Positions 7,719 through 14,280 of a stretch of 56,105 nucleotides of DNA are shown here, one piece after another. A model generated the notes under the pieces. The model saw nothing but the letters and a program-made list of their open reading frames with translations. It was not told where the DNA came from and searched no databases. Positions within the stretch are counted from its first letter, which is position 1. Every line of letters begins with the position of its first letter. Source of the stretch: Sporosarcina sp. (GTDB lineage Bacteria > Bacillota > Bacilli > Bacillales_A > Planococcaceae); contig JARIBI010000005.1 of assembly GCA_029257435.1 (NCBI GenBank), forward strand, positions 1 to 56,105, written 5' to 3'. The translations under genes and the position numbers were made by a program.

Positions 7719-7940
7719 TTATTGAAATGTATCAGGTTCGTCTATAACGATACTTCCCGATACATTAATCTTATCCCAGATCCACGCCTGATAAATTCGA
7801 TCGAGTTCAACTCCTAATTCTTTTTCATCCAGACTTTCATCAATCTCTAATTCTTCAAAAGTAAATGTCTCTCTTGCCTCAGTACCTTCGAATGTACTAC
7901 TGGTAAATGAAAAAGTTACTGTTTTAACCAGTTCACTCAA
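7719..7940 (-). CDS. Small acidic protein, unknown (possibly DUF7167-like)
   Basis: 73 residues, soluble, strongly acidic: VKTVTFSFTSSTFEGT, FTFEELEIDESLDEKE, then IYQAWIWDKINVS. A beta-hairpin followed by a helix ending in W-x-W is similar to small DUF7167-type proteins, but the match is from memory and weak. The TTG start at 7940 abuts GGGAG, so the true start may be a few codons later. Lies between two repeats. Confidence 0.5.
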   Translation of the reverse strand: MSELVKTVTFSFTSSTFEGTEARETFTFEELEIDESLDEKELGVELDRIYQAWIWDKINVSGSIVIDEPDTFQ

Positions 7941-7965
7941 CTCCCACTAATCATTACTTTTTTCT

Positions 7966-8019
7966 GAATCTGGCCCTTTAACGGCATAATCCTTATTCAA
8001 GAATTGCCCCCGTTTGAAG
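7966..8019. repeat. ORF-separating repeat, copy 12
   Basis: Left box TCTGGCCCTTTAACGG, right box TTGCCCCCGTTTGAAG. GGCA..CTT pairs with AAG..TGCC around the centre. Near-identical to copy 1, over 6 kb away. Confidence 0.88.
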
Positions 8020-8027
8020 CATATATC

Positions 8028-8297
8028 TTATTTTTTTATTGATAATGATTCCTTTTTATAAAGAAAGGACAAGAGTGCCAGTTGAACAATAAACCAGACC
8101 AACAGTAAATACATTACTTTTTCTAATTCTACAATCAAAACTAAAGCAGTATTAGGTATAGAAAAAACAACAGATATAAACATTAATTTCCACGATGTCT
8201 TTTTAATAGCATAAAATGCAAGCAAAATTGATAAAGCCAATAAAACCCACAAGCCTATGAAAGCATACCAAAAAAATAAAAAATCAATCATTTTCAC
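8028..8297 (-). CDS. Small membrane protein, three helices
   Basis: 89 residues: segments at about 5-29, 36-55 and 60-80 with a short basic tail (KKESLSIKK). ATG start with GAGGTG upstream. No family recognised. Its stop lies nine bases from copy 12 of the repeat. Confidence 0.6.
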   Translation of the reverse strand: MKMIDFLFFWYAFIGLWVLLALSILLAFYAIKKTSWKLMFISVVFSIPNTALVLIVELEKVMYLLLVWFIVQLALLSFLYKKESLSIKK

Positions 8298-8379
8298 ACC
8301 TCACAACACAGATATAACACAACCAAACTTTCAAATAGACATTTTACTTGTAACATTTCTCATTTTCCTAATATTCAAT

Positions 8380-8440
8380 ATAATGGCCCGTTTGATGATC
8401 GGAAGCACATCCTTTTTATAGCATGGTCCCCCGATAATTG
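8380..8440. repeat. ORF-separating repeat, copy 13
   Basis: Left box TAATGGCCCGTTTGATG, right box GGTCCCCCGATAATTG; ATCGG and CCGAT form the outer stem. Confidence 0.86.
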
Positions 8441-8465
8441 AATTCCAGTCATTTCATAAAATTGG

Positions 8466-8960
8466 TTATAAAAATAAAACCATGAAAATTACTATTGAGG
8501 AACTTCCCCAAGTTAAAAGTAACTTTTTCTCTATGGTCGTTGATTGGATAACTACTTTATGAACAATTGATAAGATAAATAAGTTTAGAAGAAACAAAAA
8601 GTAATACATTATAATGAGCATGATCCACTGTTGCGAAGAAATCAAAGCTTGTAAAGGGGTTATAAAGAACAGAGTTATAAGTATGACAATCGAAACTGAC
8701 AAGTAAATGAAAACTATAAAAAACATCTTATTCCAAACCTTGTGTTTCATGAACTTATCCTGATTTTTCTTTGCGTAATTGTAAATTAGTTGATTAAAAA
8801 CAAAAAACAAAAAAGAAATAGCTATTATCATAAGTAATCGCTGCAATACAGTATTATTGATTTCCAGATATATATCTCGTACATAATAATGGGCTACAAA
8901 TGTAAAAATGAATATCGTTATTAATCCTGTAACTTGCTTAAAGAGATAGGAAGTCCTCAA
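8466..8960 (-). CDS. Membrane protein, about five helices, unknown
   Basis: 164 residues with hydrophobic segments at about 10-28, 37-55, 80-105, 112-135 and 148-164. No motif recognised. The start overlaps the end of the next upstream gene by four bases (ATGA), so both are read from one message and may form one complex. Confidence 0.6.
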   Translation of the reverse strand: MRTSYLFKQVTGLITIFIFTFVAHYYVRDIYLEINNTVLQRLLMIIAISFLFFVFNQLIYNYAKKNQDKFMKHKVWNKMFFIVFIYLSVSIVILITLFFITPLQALISSQQWIMLIIMYYFLFLLNLFILSIVHKVVIQSTTIEKKLLLTWGSSSIVIFMVLFL

Positions 8961-9196
8961 GATGCTTTCACCATTTTCTTTTTCGCAACGAGTAGATGCT
9001 TTATTTTATCAACAAATGATAACACTAAGGTTAAGGTTGTAGCTGTAATAAAATACTTAATAATTGGAGATATTTCCTGATGACCTAATAAGGATGCTTT
9101 TGGTGTATAAAGTGTTGTTAAAATGATCCCTTGAACCAAATCAGATATCCCTATGGATACTAGTACAATGATAAAAATTCCGAGTGATTTTTTCAT
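8957..9196 (-). CDS. Small membrane protein coupled to the 8466 gene
   Basis: 79 residues: an N-terminal segment (IFIIVLVSIGISDLVQGIIL), a second (KYFITATTLTLVLSF) and a basic end (KHLLVAKKKMVKAS). Good site (GGGAGG) before the ATG. First gene of a two-gene unit between repeat copies 13 and 14. Function unknown. Confidence 0.6.
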   Translation of the reverse strand: MKKSLGIFIIVLVSIGISDLVQGIILTTLYTPKASLLGHQEISPIIKYFITATTLTLVLSFVDKIKHLLVAKKKMVKAS

Positions 9197-9305
9197 TTTT
9201 CCTCCCTAACTTTTCAGGCATAATTATTGTTCAACAACTACATTGGACAAGCATTTTTTCCTAATTCATTATACGGATGTACGATTTATAAGTTTCAACA
9301 TTCAA

Positions 9306-9364
9306 GAAAATGGACCTATTGCGATATAGACAGATCACTTATTAAGTAATTGCCCACGATTACC
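9306..9364. repeat. ORF-separating repeat, copy 14
   Basis: Left box AAATGGACCTATTGCG, right box TTGCCCACGATTACC. Central ACTTATTAAGT stem. Shares TTGCGATATAG with copy 15. Confidence 0.78.
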
Positions 9365-9381
9365 AACTAGCAAGATAATCA

Positions 9382-10137
9382 TTACTTTTGTTTCTTGATG
9401 ATTAATTGTCCTTTTTGCTGCTCGACATTGAAAGTGGATTCCTTACTATTCACCAAGTTTGCTGAGACTGTTTTACCTGGATAGCGTTCATCTGCATAGA
9501 TAAATACATGACCCTCTTTTTCAAGAATAACGTATCCTTCACGCTCTCCTTCCTGTAATTCCAACAATCCATAACCTGCTCTTGAGTAATTAAAAAGAGC
9601 AATGGCAGGCTTATCATCAATAGTTAATGCAAAGGCTGTCAGCTTACCATTAATCCATTCATCTATTTTAGTTATTTCGGCAAGGTCTTTATTTAACGAA
9701 TATGGACTTTCGTAATATGATTGGAGTTCACGCCAAAGTTCATGCTGTGTAGGATATTCGAGATTTGACCAAGTTCCTATTTCTGTTACTTCATCCCCAA
9801 TAACTCGTAAGGTAACACCTATTGTTGGCGTCTCTATATCGTTGACATCGAAATTACCAACCGTAAGACCAGCTTCATAATGTTCCTGTCTAATCGTGAA
9901 TACTCTATCGGGGTAGTTTTCATCAAGATAATCACTTACGATTCCATACGCCTCAGAATGCTTCTTCGTTTTCAACGCAGGAAAATAGAGTACGTATCCA
10001 ATAAACCCCAAGACTAGAATGCTCGTTAACGCAATTGCCACTCTCCTTTTCTTTCTAAAAATAAACCAAAAAATTGCTATCGCAATGACTACTGCAACTC
10101 CAATTACAAAAAAGTAGATCAGTTCACTTGGACTCAT
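9382..10137 (-). CDS. Membrane protein with an extracytoplasmic domain, unknown
   Basis: 251 residues. Two N-terminal membrane segments (about 8-27 and 35-52) are joined by a basic loop (FRKKRRVAI), then about 190 residues outside: YLDENYPDRVFTIRQEHYEA, a beta-rich middle, and a C-terminal segment that recalls bacterial SH3-like repeats only weakly. No family recognised with confidence. ATG start with AGGAGA. Largest gene of the first tract, with repeats on both sides. Confidence 0.65.
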   Translation of the reverse strand: MSPSELIYFFVIGVAVVIAIAIFWFIFRKKRRVAIALTSILVLGFIGYVLYFPALKTKKHSEAYGIVSDYLDENYPDRVFTIRQEHYEAGLTVGNFDVNDIETPTIGVTLRVIGDEVTEIGTWSNLEYPTQHELWRELQSYYESPYSLNKDLAEITKIDEWINGKLTAFALTIDDKPAIALFNYSRAGYGLLELQEGEREGYVILEKEGHVFIYADERYPGKTVSANLVNSKESTFNVEQQKGQLIIKKQK

Positions 10138-10185
10138 ATGATTTCTCCTAACACAAAAGAAATTCTTATAATAGTCTTCTGAAAA

Positions 10186-10240
10186 TCATGCCAGTTTGCG
10201 ATATAGTTGGGATTTTGTATAAAACAAACGATCCCAATTC
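10186..10240. repeat. ORF-separating repeat, copy 15 (sequence diverged, stem kept)
   Basis: Left box ATGCCAGTTTGCGATATAG, related to copy 14. The centre has lost the usual sequence but keeps a strong stem: TTGGGAT at about 10207-10213 pairs with ATCCCAA at about 10230-10236, with an inner TGT/ACA pairing. Confidence 0.62.
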
Positions 10241-10258
10241 CAGAACAACTTACAATGA

Positions 10259-10462
10259 CTATTCCATTTTTATATTTGTTTCAACATATCCTAGTTTTTC
10301 ATATAAACCTCTTGCTGCTTTGTTATGACCAAAGACGTGAAGCCCTATTTCTTTCAGTCCAAGCTCTTTGGCTGTAAGTTCAATTTGTTTCATTGCTTGT
10401 TTTCCATAACCTTTTCCTTGATCGGATTTCCAAATGTTATTTACATAATAATCGTTTATCAA
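10259..10462 (-). pseudogene. GNAT acetyltransferase, C-terminal remnant
   Basis: 67 residues covering only the last third of a GNAT domain: the acetyl-CoA loop GKGYGKQAMKQIE, then KELGLKEIGLHVFGHNKAAR and the closing LYEKLGYVETNIKME. The usual N-terminal 80-100 residues are absent: upstream frames on this strand give no GNAT-like sequence, and the next gene begins within 65 bases. The only start is a TTG without a ribosome site. A 5'-truncated copy, probably not made. Confidence 0.75.
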
Positions 10463-10526
10463 AATACCATTAGGAAGTTCGGAACAATCTTTTCTAATAT
10501 TACCGAAGGAACTTTTATGAAGATAC

Positions 10527-10757
10527 TCAGTTTGGATTGTCTCCTGTTTGATTCTTCTTCTTTATGTCCCCAAAGTATGTCCAAAGATGATATGCGGACC
10601 AAAATAAAACCCCACTTGCAAATATTATTATTGGTCCAACAAATGGCTTTCGCTGAATATACTCCGGAGTGAAAAATGCTAACAATAATAAAATAGTTAT
10701 GGCTGGTATTAAAAGAATCCAATAACGTTTGTCTTTAAATGTGCTAAAACTACACAT
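10527..10757 (-). CDS. Small membrane protein
   Basis: 76 residues from ATG 10757, which lies four bases after AGAGGGGGA; a longer frame to 10802 would run into the repeat. Two hydrophobic segments (YWILLIPAITILLLLAFF and VGPIIIFASGVLFWSAYHLW) with a polar, basic C-terminus (DIKKKNQTGDNPN). Function unknown. Confidence 0.62.
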   Translation of the reverse strand: MCSFSTFKDKRYWILLIPAITILLLLAFFTPEYIQRKPFVGPIIIFASGVLFWSAYHLWTYFGDIKKKNQTGDNPN

Positions 10758-10772
10758 AAAATCCCCCTCTAA

Positions 10773-10830
10773 TAACCCATTTTCGTTAAACGATTGAATC
10801 ACACGATTTATTCAAAAACTGTGACCAGTA
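10773..10830. repeat. ORF-separating repeat, copy 16 (sequence diverged, stem kept)
   Basis: Weak left box (CCCATTTTCGTTAAACG). The centre keeps TCACA pairing with TGTGA across about 15 bases. Assigned mainly by position between two genes and by the stem. Confidence 0.45.
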
Positions 10831-10863
10831 ATTAAAAGCTCATCATATTTCTTTCCTATCGAT

Positions 10864-11007
10864 TCACTCAAATAAATAATGGAAAGGAAATGCAAGTAAA
10901 GAAACTAATATGACTTCTAACCAATCGATTTTCGACCTAAAAATCCATTGTGCAACGATGAGTACTGCAAATAAAAATACGGTAAACTGCGCGCTGGCTT
11001 TCATCAT
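10864..11007 (-). CDS. Short membrane protein (47 residues)
   Basis: Two consecutive ATGs at 11007 and 11004 follow GGAGG at ideal distance. The product MMKASAQFTVFLFAVLIVAQ... has a first hydrophobic helix (8-20), a short charged loop (FRSKIDWLE) and a second helix, ending HYLFE. Good ribosome site and clean reading frame make it a likely gene despite its size. Unknown function. Confidence 0.6.
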   Translation of the reverse strand: MMKASAQFTVFLFAVLIVAQWIFRSKIDWLEVILVSLLAFPFHYLFE

Positions 11008-11098
11008 TACGAACCTCCATTCTATAAGAATCGGAAATTAGTTTATTTATGAATAGTTACACACGATGAAACGAGGAATAATAATTAGTTGCTGTGTT

Positions 11099-11276
11099 TT
11101 ACTTTCGCGTCAAATAGTATCTTGCGTTAGCGAAAAGGACACCTCCTAAAAGGAAAAGCATGACTATGACCCAACTGGCAATTGCTGAATACTTTCCTTT
11201 TAGAATAAATTCACTTATCAAATTCACAGCTACCATTATAGCCATTACAATATACAACCATATTACATACTTCATA
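11099..11276 (-). pseudogene. Small membrane protein with a one-base frameshift
   Basis: The start is excellent (AGAGGTGAATT then ATG at 11276). It reads MKYVIWLYIVMAIMVAVN and then meets a TGA three codons later. Removing one T from a run of four near 11222 restores a 58-residue protein continuing LISEFILKGKYSAIASWVIV and ending ARYYLTRK at 11099. The second half is clearly membrane-protein-like, so a single indel seems to have broken the gene (or the read has an error in a short homopolymer). Confidence 0.6.
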
Positions 11277-11384
11277 ATTCACCTCTTAACAGAATTTATC
11301 AATTTGACCATTGAAATGATTGGATACTTTGTTTATACCACTCATGAAACGGCATCGTTATTGGGTTATTGGGCTATTATATTT

Positions 11385-11654
11385 TCATTTTTCAAGACTC
11401 TTACTTGAGTTTTTAAAACTTATCATAGCCGAATTCAAAAGCCAAAACATTAAATAAAAAAATGCAATGTTAAAAATTAATCCGAGCCACAAAAAACTGA
11501 ATCCTCCATTTTTGTATAGGCTCAACCAATCGGCTGGAAACCCTAAAAAGGTTGATCCGCCTTCGATTCTGATTCCAATACCAGGAATAAAGGATATACC
11601 CAGAACACAGACAATACTTAAGATTAAAATATATTTCATACACTTATTTCTCAT
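11385..11654 (-). CDS. Small membrane protein
   Basis: 89 residues: segment at 6-24 (MKYILILSIVCVLGISFIPG), a loop with IRIEGGSTFLGFPADW, a second segment at 52-78 and a polar end (SFKNSSKSLEK). The loop motif GGSTFLGFPADWLS is distinctive, but I do not know the family. Start at 11654 or at the inner ATG 11639; neither has a strong site. Confidence 0.6.
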   Translation of the reverse strand: MRNKCMKYILILSIVCVLGISFIPGIGIRIEGGSTFLGFPADWLSLYKNGGFSFLWLGLIFNIAFFYLMFWLLNSAMISFKNSSKSLEK

Positions 11655-11702
11655 CCCAGAAACCCACTTTCCCTAAATTTTTTCTTCTGAATTTCCTCTG
11701 CC

Positions 11703-11770
11703 ATTGGCCATATTGCGGTATTGGGTATTGGGTAGCGGGTATTTGCTTATCAAGCAAATGGTCCCGATTA
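11703..11770. repeat. ORF-separating repeat, copy 17, with an expanded hairpin
   Basis: Left box TTGGCCATATTGCGG, right box TGGTCCCGATTA. The centre holds the best stem of all copies: ATTTGCTT pairs with AAGCAAAT across atc, with GGG/CCC outside. A short tandem TATTGGG is inserted after the left box. Confidence 0.7.
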
Positions 11771-11775
11771 AAAAA

Positions 11776-11952
11776 TTAATCTTGAGCGGAATGTCTTTTA
11801 AGTCTTTTATAAAAAAATATATACTCAAAAGAAACTGCTACGCCGATAATTCCTAATATGTTCACCACCGTAACGGAATAGGAACTAACCATATTAATCG
11901 CGCTAAACAATAGTATTAAGAGAACTTGCGTAGCTCTAAATACCTTTCTTAT
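11776..11952 (-). CDS. Small membrane protein without a standard start codon
   Basis: An open frame of 58 codons encodes (I)RKVFRATQVLLILLFSAIN, then SVTVVNILGIIGVAVSFEY and a basic tail KRLKRHSAQD: two helices and a cytoplasmic tail. The only codon at a proper distance from the ribosome site (GGAGAGAGG) is ATA at 11952-11950; the next in-frame standard start is a TTG deep in the first helix. Either AUA is used or the original ATG has mutated. The stop lies six bases from the repeat. Unknown function. Confidence 0.45.
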   Translation of the reverse strand: MRKVFRATQVLLILLFSAINMVSSYSVTVVNILGIIGVAVSFEYIFFYKRLKRHSAQD

Positions 11953-12010
11953 TACCTCTCTCCTCTTATATGCACGCTCTATATAAATACATTACGTTGC
12001 TCGAATCGGA

Positions 12011-12175
12011 AGACGGACGATTCAGAAGGGATCAGCGAAAGACGTATCGAAGAACGGCTTTTGCGAGTAAAGCGCAGCGAGAAGAAGTACGTCTTTGTAA
12101 TCGCCTTGAGATCCAGCAGGGATGCCTTCGCTGATTGGTTGGCTCAAGCCACGCCCCTTAGAAAACGTTCCGTCT
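12011..12175. repeat. Nested-inverted-repeat intergenic element
   Basis: GC-richer than its surroundings and built of three nested inverted repeats: AGACGGA (12011) with TCCGTCT (12169), ATCAGCGAA (12031) with TTCGCTGAT (12127), and AAAGACGTA (12038) with TACGTCTTT (12088). The right end (CCGTCTGGAGCGCAAAGCAA) matches from memory the end of an intergenic repeat common in Bacillaceae. No credible coding frame. It lies at the outer end of the small-gene tract. Confidence 0.6.
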
Positions 12176-12352
12176 GGAGCGCAAAGCAACAATTTGCATA
12201 CTAGATGGGCTCGTTAGTTGCAGATACTCACAATTCACTTCTTCTATATTGTACCAAACCACCTTTAAATTGTCTGAATATAAATAAAGATAAAAATAGT
12301 AGTTGAAATTGAAAACGAACTAGATAGAAATCATTTATATTCCCTCAATAAA

Positions 12353-12391
12353 AAAACAGCCAAACCAAGTAATCGATCTGCTTGGTTCGGG
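12353..12391 (-). terminator. Rho-independent terminator of the Xre/DUF3169 operon
   Basis: On the minus strand CCGAACCAAG and CTTGGTTTGG form a stem followed by CTGTTTTTTT, about 60 bases after the DUF3169 stop. Confidence 0.8.
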
Positions 12392-12452
12392 TTCTCGTGA
12401 TATGGACTGCAGGCTATTATCTGCAATAATCTTATGTTCATTCATCTCCACA

Positions 12453-13136
12453 TTACGATTTATTGCGAATCAGTAAAAAGTATTGGGCATTTGCACCAAT
12501 GATCACTGCGCCAATCAAAAATATGGCGAACAATTGAGATGTACCTGTAAAAACAGAGTAGAATATTAGTAGAAACAGCCCTATGATGAGTGTGGTATTT
12601 AGTGTATTAAATGAACGATAGAGTCCCTCGAGCATGACATGGCGTTCGCCTTCATCAGATGCCGCCAGCAATTTTTTGCCGTAGTCTTTTTCTGAAATAG
12701 ATGGCAGCTTCCGATCAGGATAAAACGAATTGACCAAACTTGTTACAGTCAGTGAAAGAATAAATGCTGCTGTCCCTATAATGATTGAACTCGTTTCAAG
12801 CCAAGTTGCCTGTTCCGTAATAATTGAAATCGCAACGGAGGCAATTCCAAATACAACGCTAGCAATGACAATCATGTTAGTATCGGTAAACTTTTTATAG
12901 AGCCATATATCCCGCTCATCTTCTGCATCACCTGATACCGCTGAATTTGCTTTTTTACGCATTTGCAGGATGCTGACTCCTACATACAAAAGCAGCAATA
13001 AAGTTAGTGTTGTTAAAGCGACATTCACGGGAAATGCAATTGTAAAAAAGTTAAAGTCCAGCTGAACGGAAAGCATTAGATACATGCCAATGAACCCCAC
13101 CACTGCGCCAAGTAACCCATACATAATTAACCTCAC
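12453..13136 (-). CDS. DUF3169-family membrane protein
   Basis: 227 residues with six hydrophobic segments (1-22, 32-58, 85-107, 112-135, 178-198, 203-220). The conserved cytoplasmic stretch before the fifth helix (FYPDRKLPSISEKDYGKKLL, then SDEGERHVMLEGLYRSF) is the DUF3169 signature. Genes of this family regularly sit directly behind a small Xre regulator, as here, with a four-base ATGA overlap; the function of the pair is not known to me. A terminator follows. Confidence 0.85.
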   Translation of the reverse strand: MRLIMYGLLGAVVGFIGMYLMLSVQLDFNFFTIAFPVNVALTTLTLLLLLYVGVSILQMRKKANSAVSGDAEDERDIWLYKKFTDTNMIVIASVVFGIASVAISIITEQATWLETSSIIIGTAAFILSLTVTSLVNSFYPDRKLPSISEKDYGKKLLAASDEGERHVMLEGLYRSFNTLNTTLIIGLFLLIFYSVFTGTSQLFAIFLIGAVIIGANAQYFLLIRNKS

Positions 13137-13339
13137 TCGATCTCCTCCTCTTCGAATAGAAAAACACTTTCAATCGCTTCATTAAAAATCCTCGCAATTC
13201 GTACAGCAATCAGCAAAGAAGGGATGAATTCCTCCCGCTCAATTAAACTGATTGTCTGCCGCGATACTTTTGCTCGTTTTGCAAGCTCTGTCTGATTCAG
13301 TCCATTCCGTGCACGCAATTCTTTCAAACGTGTTTTCAC
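13133..13339 (-). CDS. Xre-family transcriptional regulator
   Basis: 68 residues from GTG 13339, five bases after GAGGTGA; a longer frame upstream covers the promoter and is not used. Almost the whole protein is one helix-turn-helix domain: KTRLKELRARNGLNQTELAK, RAKVSRQTISLIEREEFIPS, then an acidic tail FLFEEEEIE. Binds DNA as a dimer. A perfect 10-bp inverted repeat overlaps its own -35 element, so autorepression is likely. Co-transcribed with the DUF3169 membrane protein. Confidence 0.92.
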   Translation of the reverse strand: MKTRLKELRARNGLNQTELAKRAKVSRQTISLIEREEFIPSLLIAVRIARIFNEAIESVFLFEEEEIE

Positions 13340-13360
13340 TGACTTCACCTCTTCCATCAA

Positions 13361-13407
13361 ATTGTAACGTATACGCTTCACTTTGACAAGTATACTAGTC
13401 AAAGTGA
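13361..13407 (-). promoter_or_regulatory. Promoter with overlapping palindromic operator
   Basis: On the minus strand -35 TTGTCA (13389-13384) and -10 TACAAT (13366-13361) are separated by 17 bases. The perfect inverted repeat TCACTTTGAC / GTCAAAGTGA (13378-13387 and 13398-13407, 10-base spacer) overlaps the -35, as expected for the Xre protein's own operator. Confidence 0.75.
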
Positions 13408-13486
13408 CTAACATCTTTTTCAATTCGAATTATGAAGTTACTGGTTATGTTGTTGTCTAAAGTCGTGTTTATATTTCATGAAACAC

Positions 13487-13524
13487 AAAAGGCAACTCGC
13501 CTCTATGGGTAAGTTACCTTTTTG
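13487..13524. terminator. Hairpin terminator
   Basis: AAAGG-AACT and AGTT-CCTTT form an interrupted stem with a T-run on the plus strand and TTTT on the minus; lies after the RND fragment. Confidence 0.55.
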
Positions 13525-13562
13525 TAGATAGTGATTAAAGTAAAGTACTTTAATCCCTAAAG

Positions 13563-14057
13563 CTATCTTTTCACTTTTCTCTTACGTGGTTTCATGAACG
13601 TTTCATAAATAATCGGAACAATAACAAGTGTCAATAGTGTTGAACTGATCAGGCCCCCGATAACTGTTACACCGAGGCCTTTGTAAATCAGTCCGCCACC
13701 GCCGTCTTCTACACCAAGTGCCAATGGAATTAGAGCGCCAATCGTAGCAAGAGCTGTCATTAAGATTGGGCGAAGACAGGTAGACCCCGCTTCCAAAAGG
13801 GCTTCCCGTGGTGAAAGTCCTTCCTTCTCTTGATGGATTACTCGGTCAATCAAAACAATTGCGTATGGTACAACAATACCAATCAGCATCAATGCACCAA
13901 TCATAGCAGATACCTTAATTGGCTCATTGGAAATCCAAAGCGCTACTAAACTCCCGATAATTGTGAATGGCAGTGAGAACAAAATCGTGAGTGGTGCCAA
14001 AGCGCCGCCAAATGTCACAACTAGGACAAAGTAAACAATCCCTACTGCTGCCAGCAT
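13563..14057 (-). pseudogene. RND efflux transporter, C-terminal remnant (AcrB/SwrC family)
   Basis: 164 residues that correspond to the last helices of a transporter normally over 1000 residues long: ALAPLTILFSLPFTIIGSLV, the MIGALMLIGIVV segment, IVLIDRV, and LRPILMTALATIGALIPLAL, all typical of AcrB/SwrC proteins near the C-terminus. The usual IVVTNAIVLID motif reads IVVPYAIVLID. An in-frame stop sits just before the ATG and no more RND sequence lies upstream. A truncated remnant, unlikely to export anything. Confidence 0.82.
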
Positions 14058-14185
14058 AGTAGCGAGCTAGAAAAAATCGCTAAGTTGTTAGGACTTCAAC
14101 TTTTATAGAACTTGAAAAATCGTACTTATTTTACATCCATTTCACCAGTTCCGCACTTTATTCAAAATTTGTAATCAGCAGCAAT

Positions 14186-14230
14186 AAAAGCCGCCAGCAC
14201 TCCGTGATTTAAAGGAGGTTGGCGGCTTTT
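14186..14230 (-). terminator. Terminator of the LLM oxidoreductase gene
   Basis: AAAAGCCGCCA and TGGCGGCTTTT form an 11-bp perfect stem 50 bases after the stop at 14281. Confidence 0.85.
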
Positions 14231-14280
14231 GTTATTTAGCAACTCATCTATAAAGAATCTGCGGATCGAATAGCAGGAAG

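Noticed and set aside
1557-9364. The repeats as simple rho-independent terminators
   Set aside because: Their stems are imperfect, not followed by T-runs, and both ends carry conserved boxes outside the stem. Real terminators in the window look quite different.
1557-11770. Canonical integron attC sites
   Set aside because: The boxes are direct repeats (CCCGTTTGA at both ends) and do not match RYYYAAC/GTTRRRY as an inverted pair, and no IntI-like integrase is in the window. Only the organisation is similar.
1557-11770. CRISPR array
   Set aside because: Repeats are separated by genes of different lengths, not by uniform spacers, and vary in sequence; no cas genes.
11926-12204. Plus-strand 92-codon ORF over the nested inverted repeat
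   Set aside because: No ribosome site, composition follows the palindromic element, and no protein family is recognisable.
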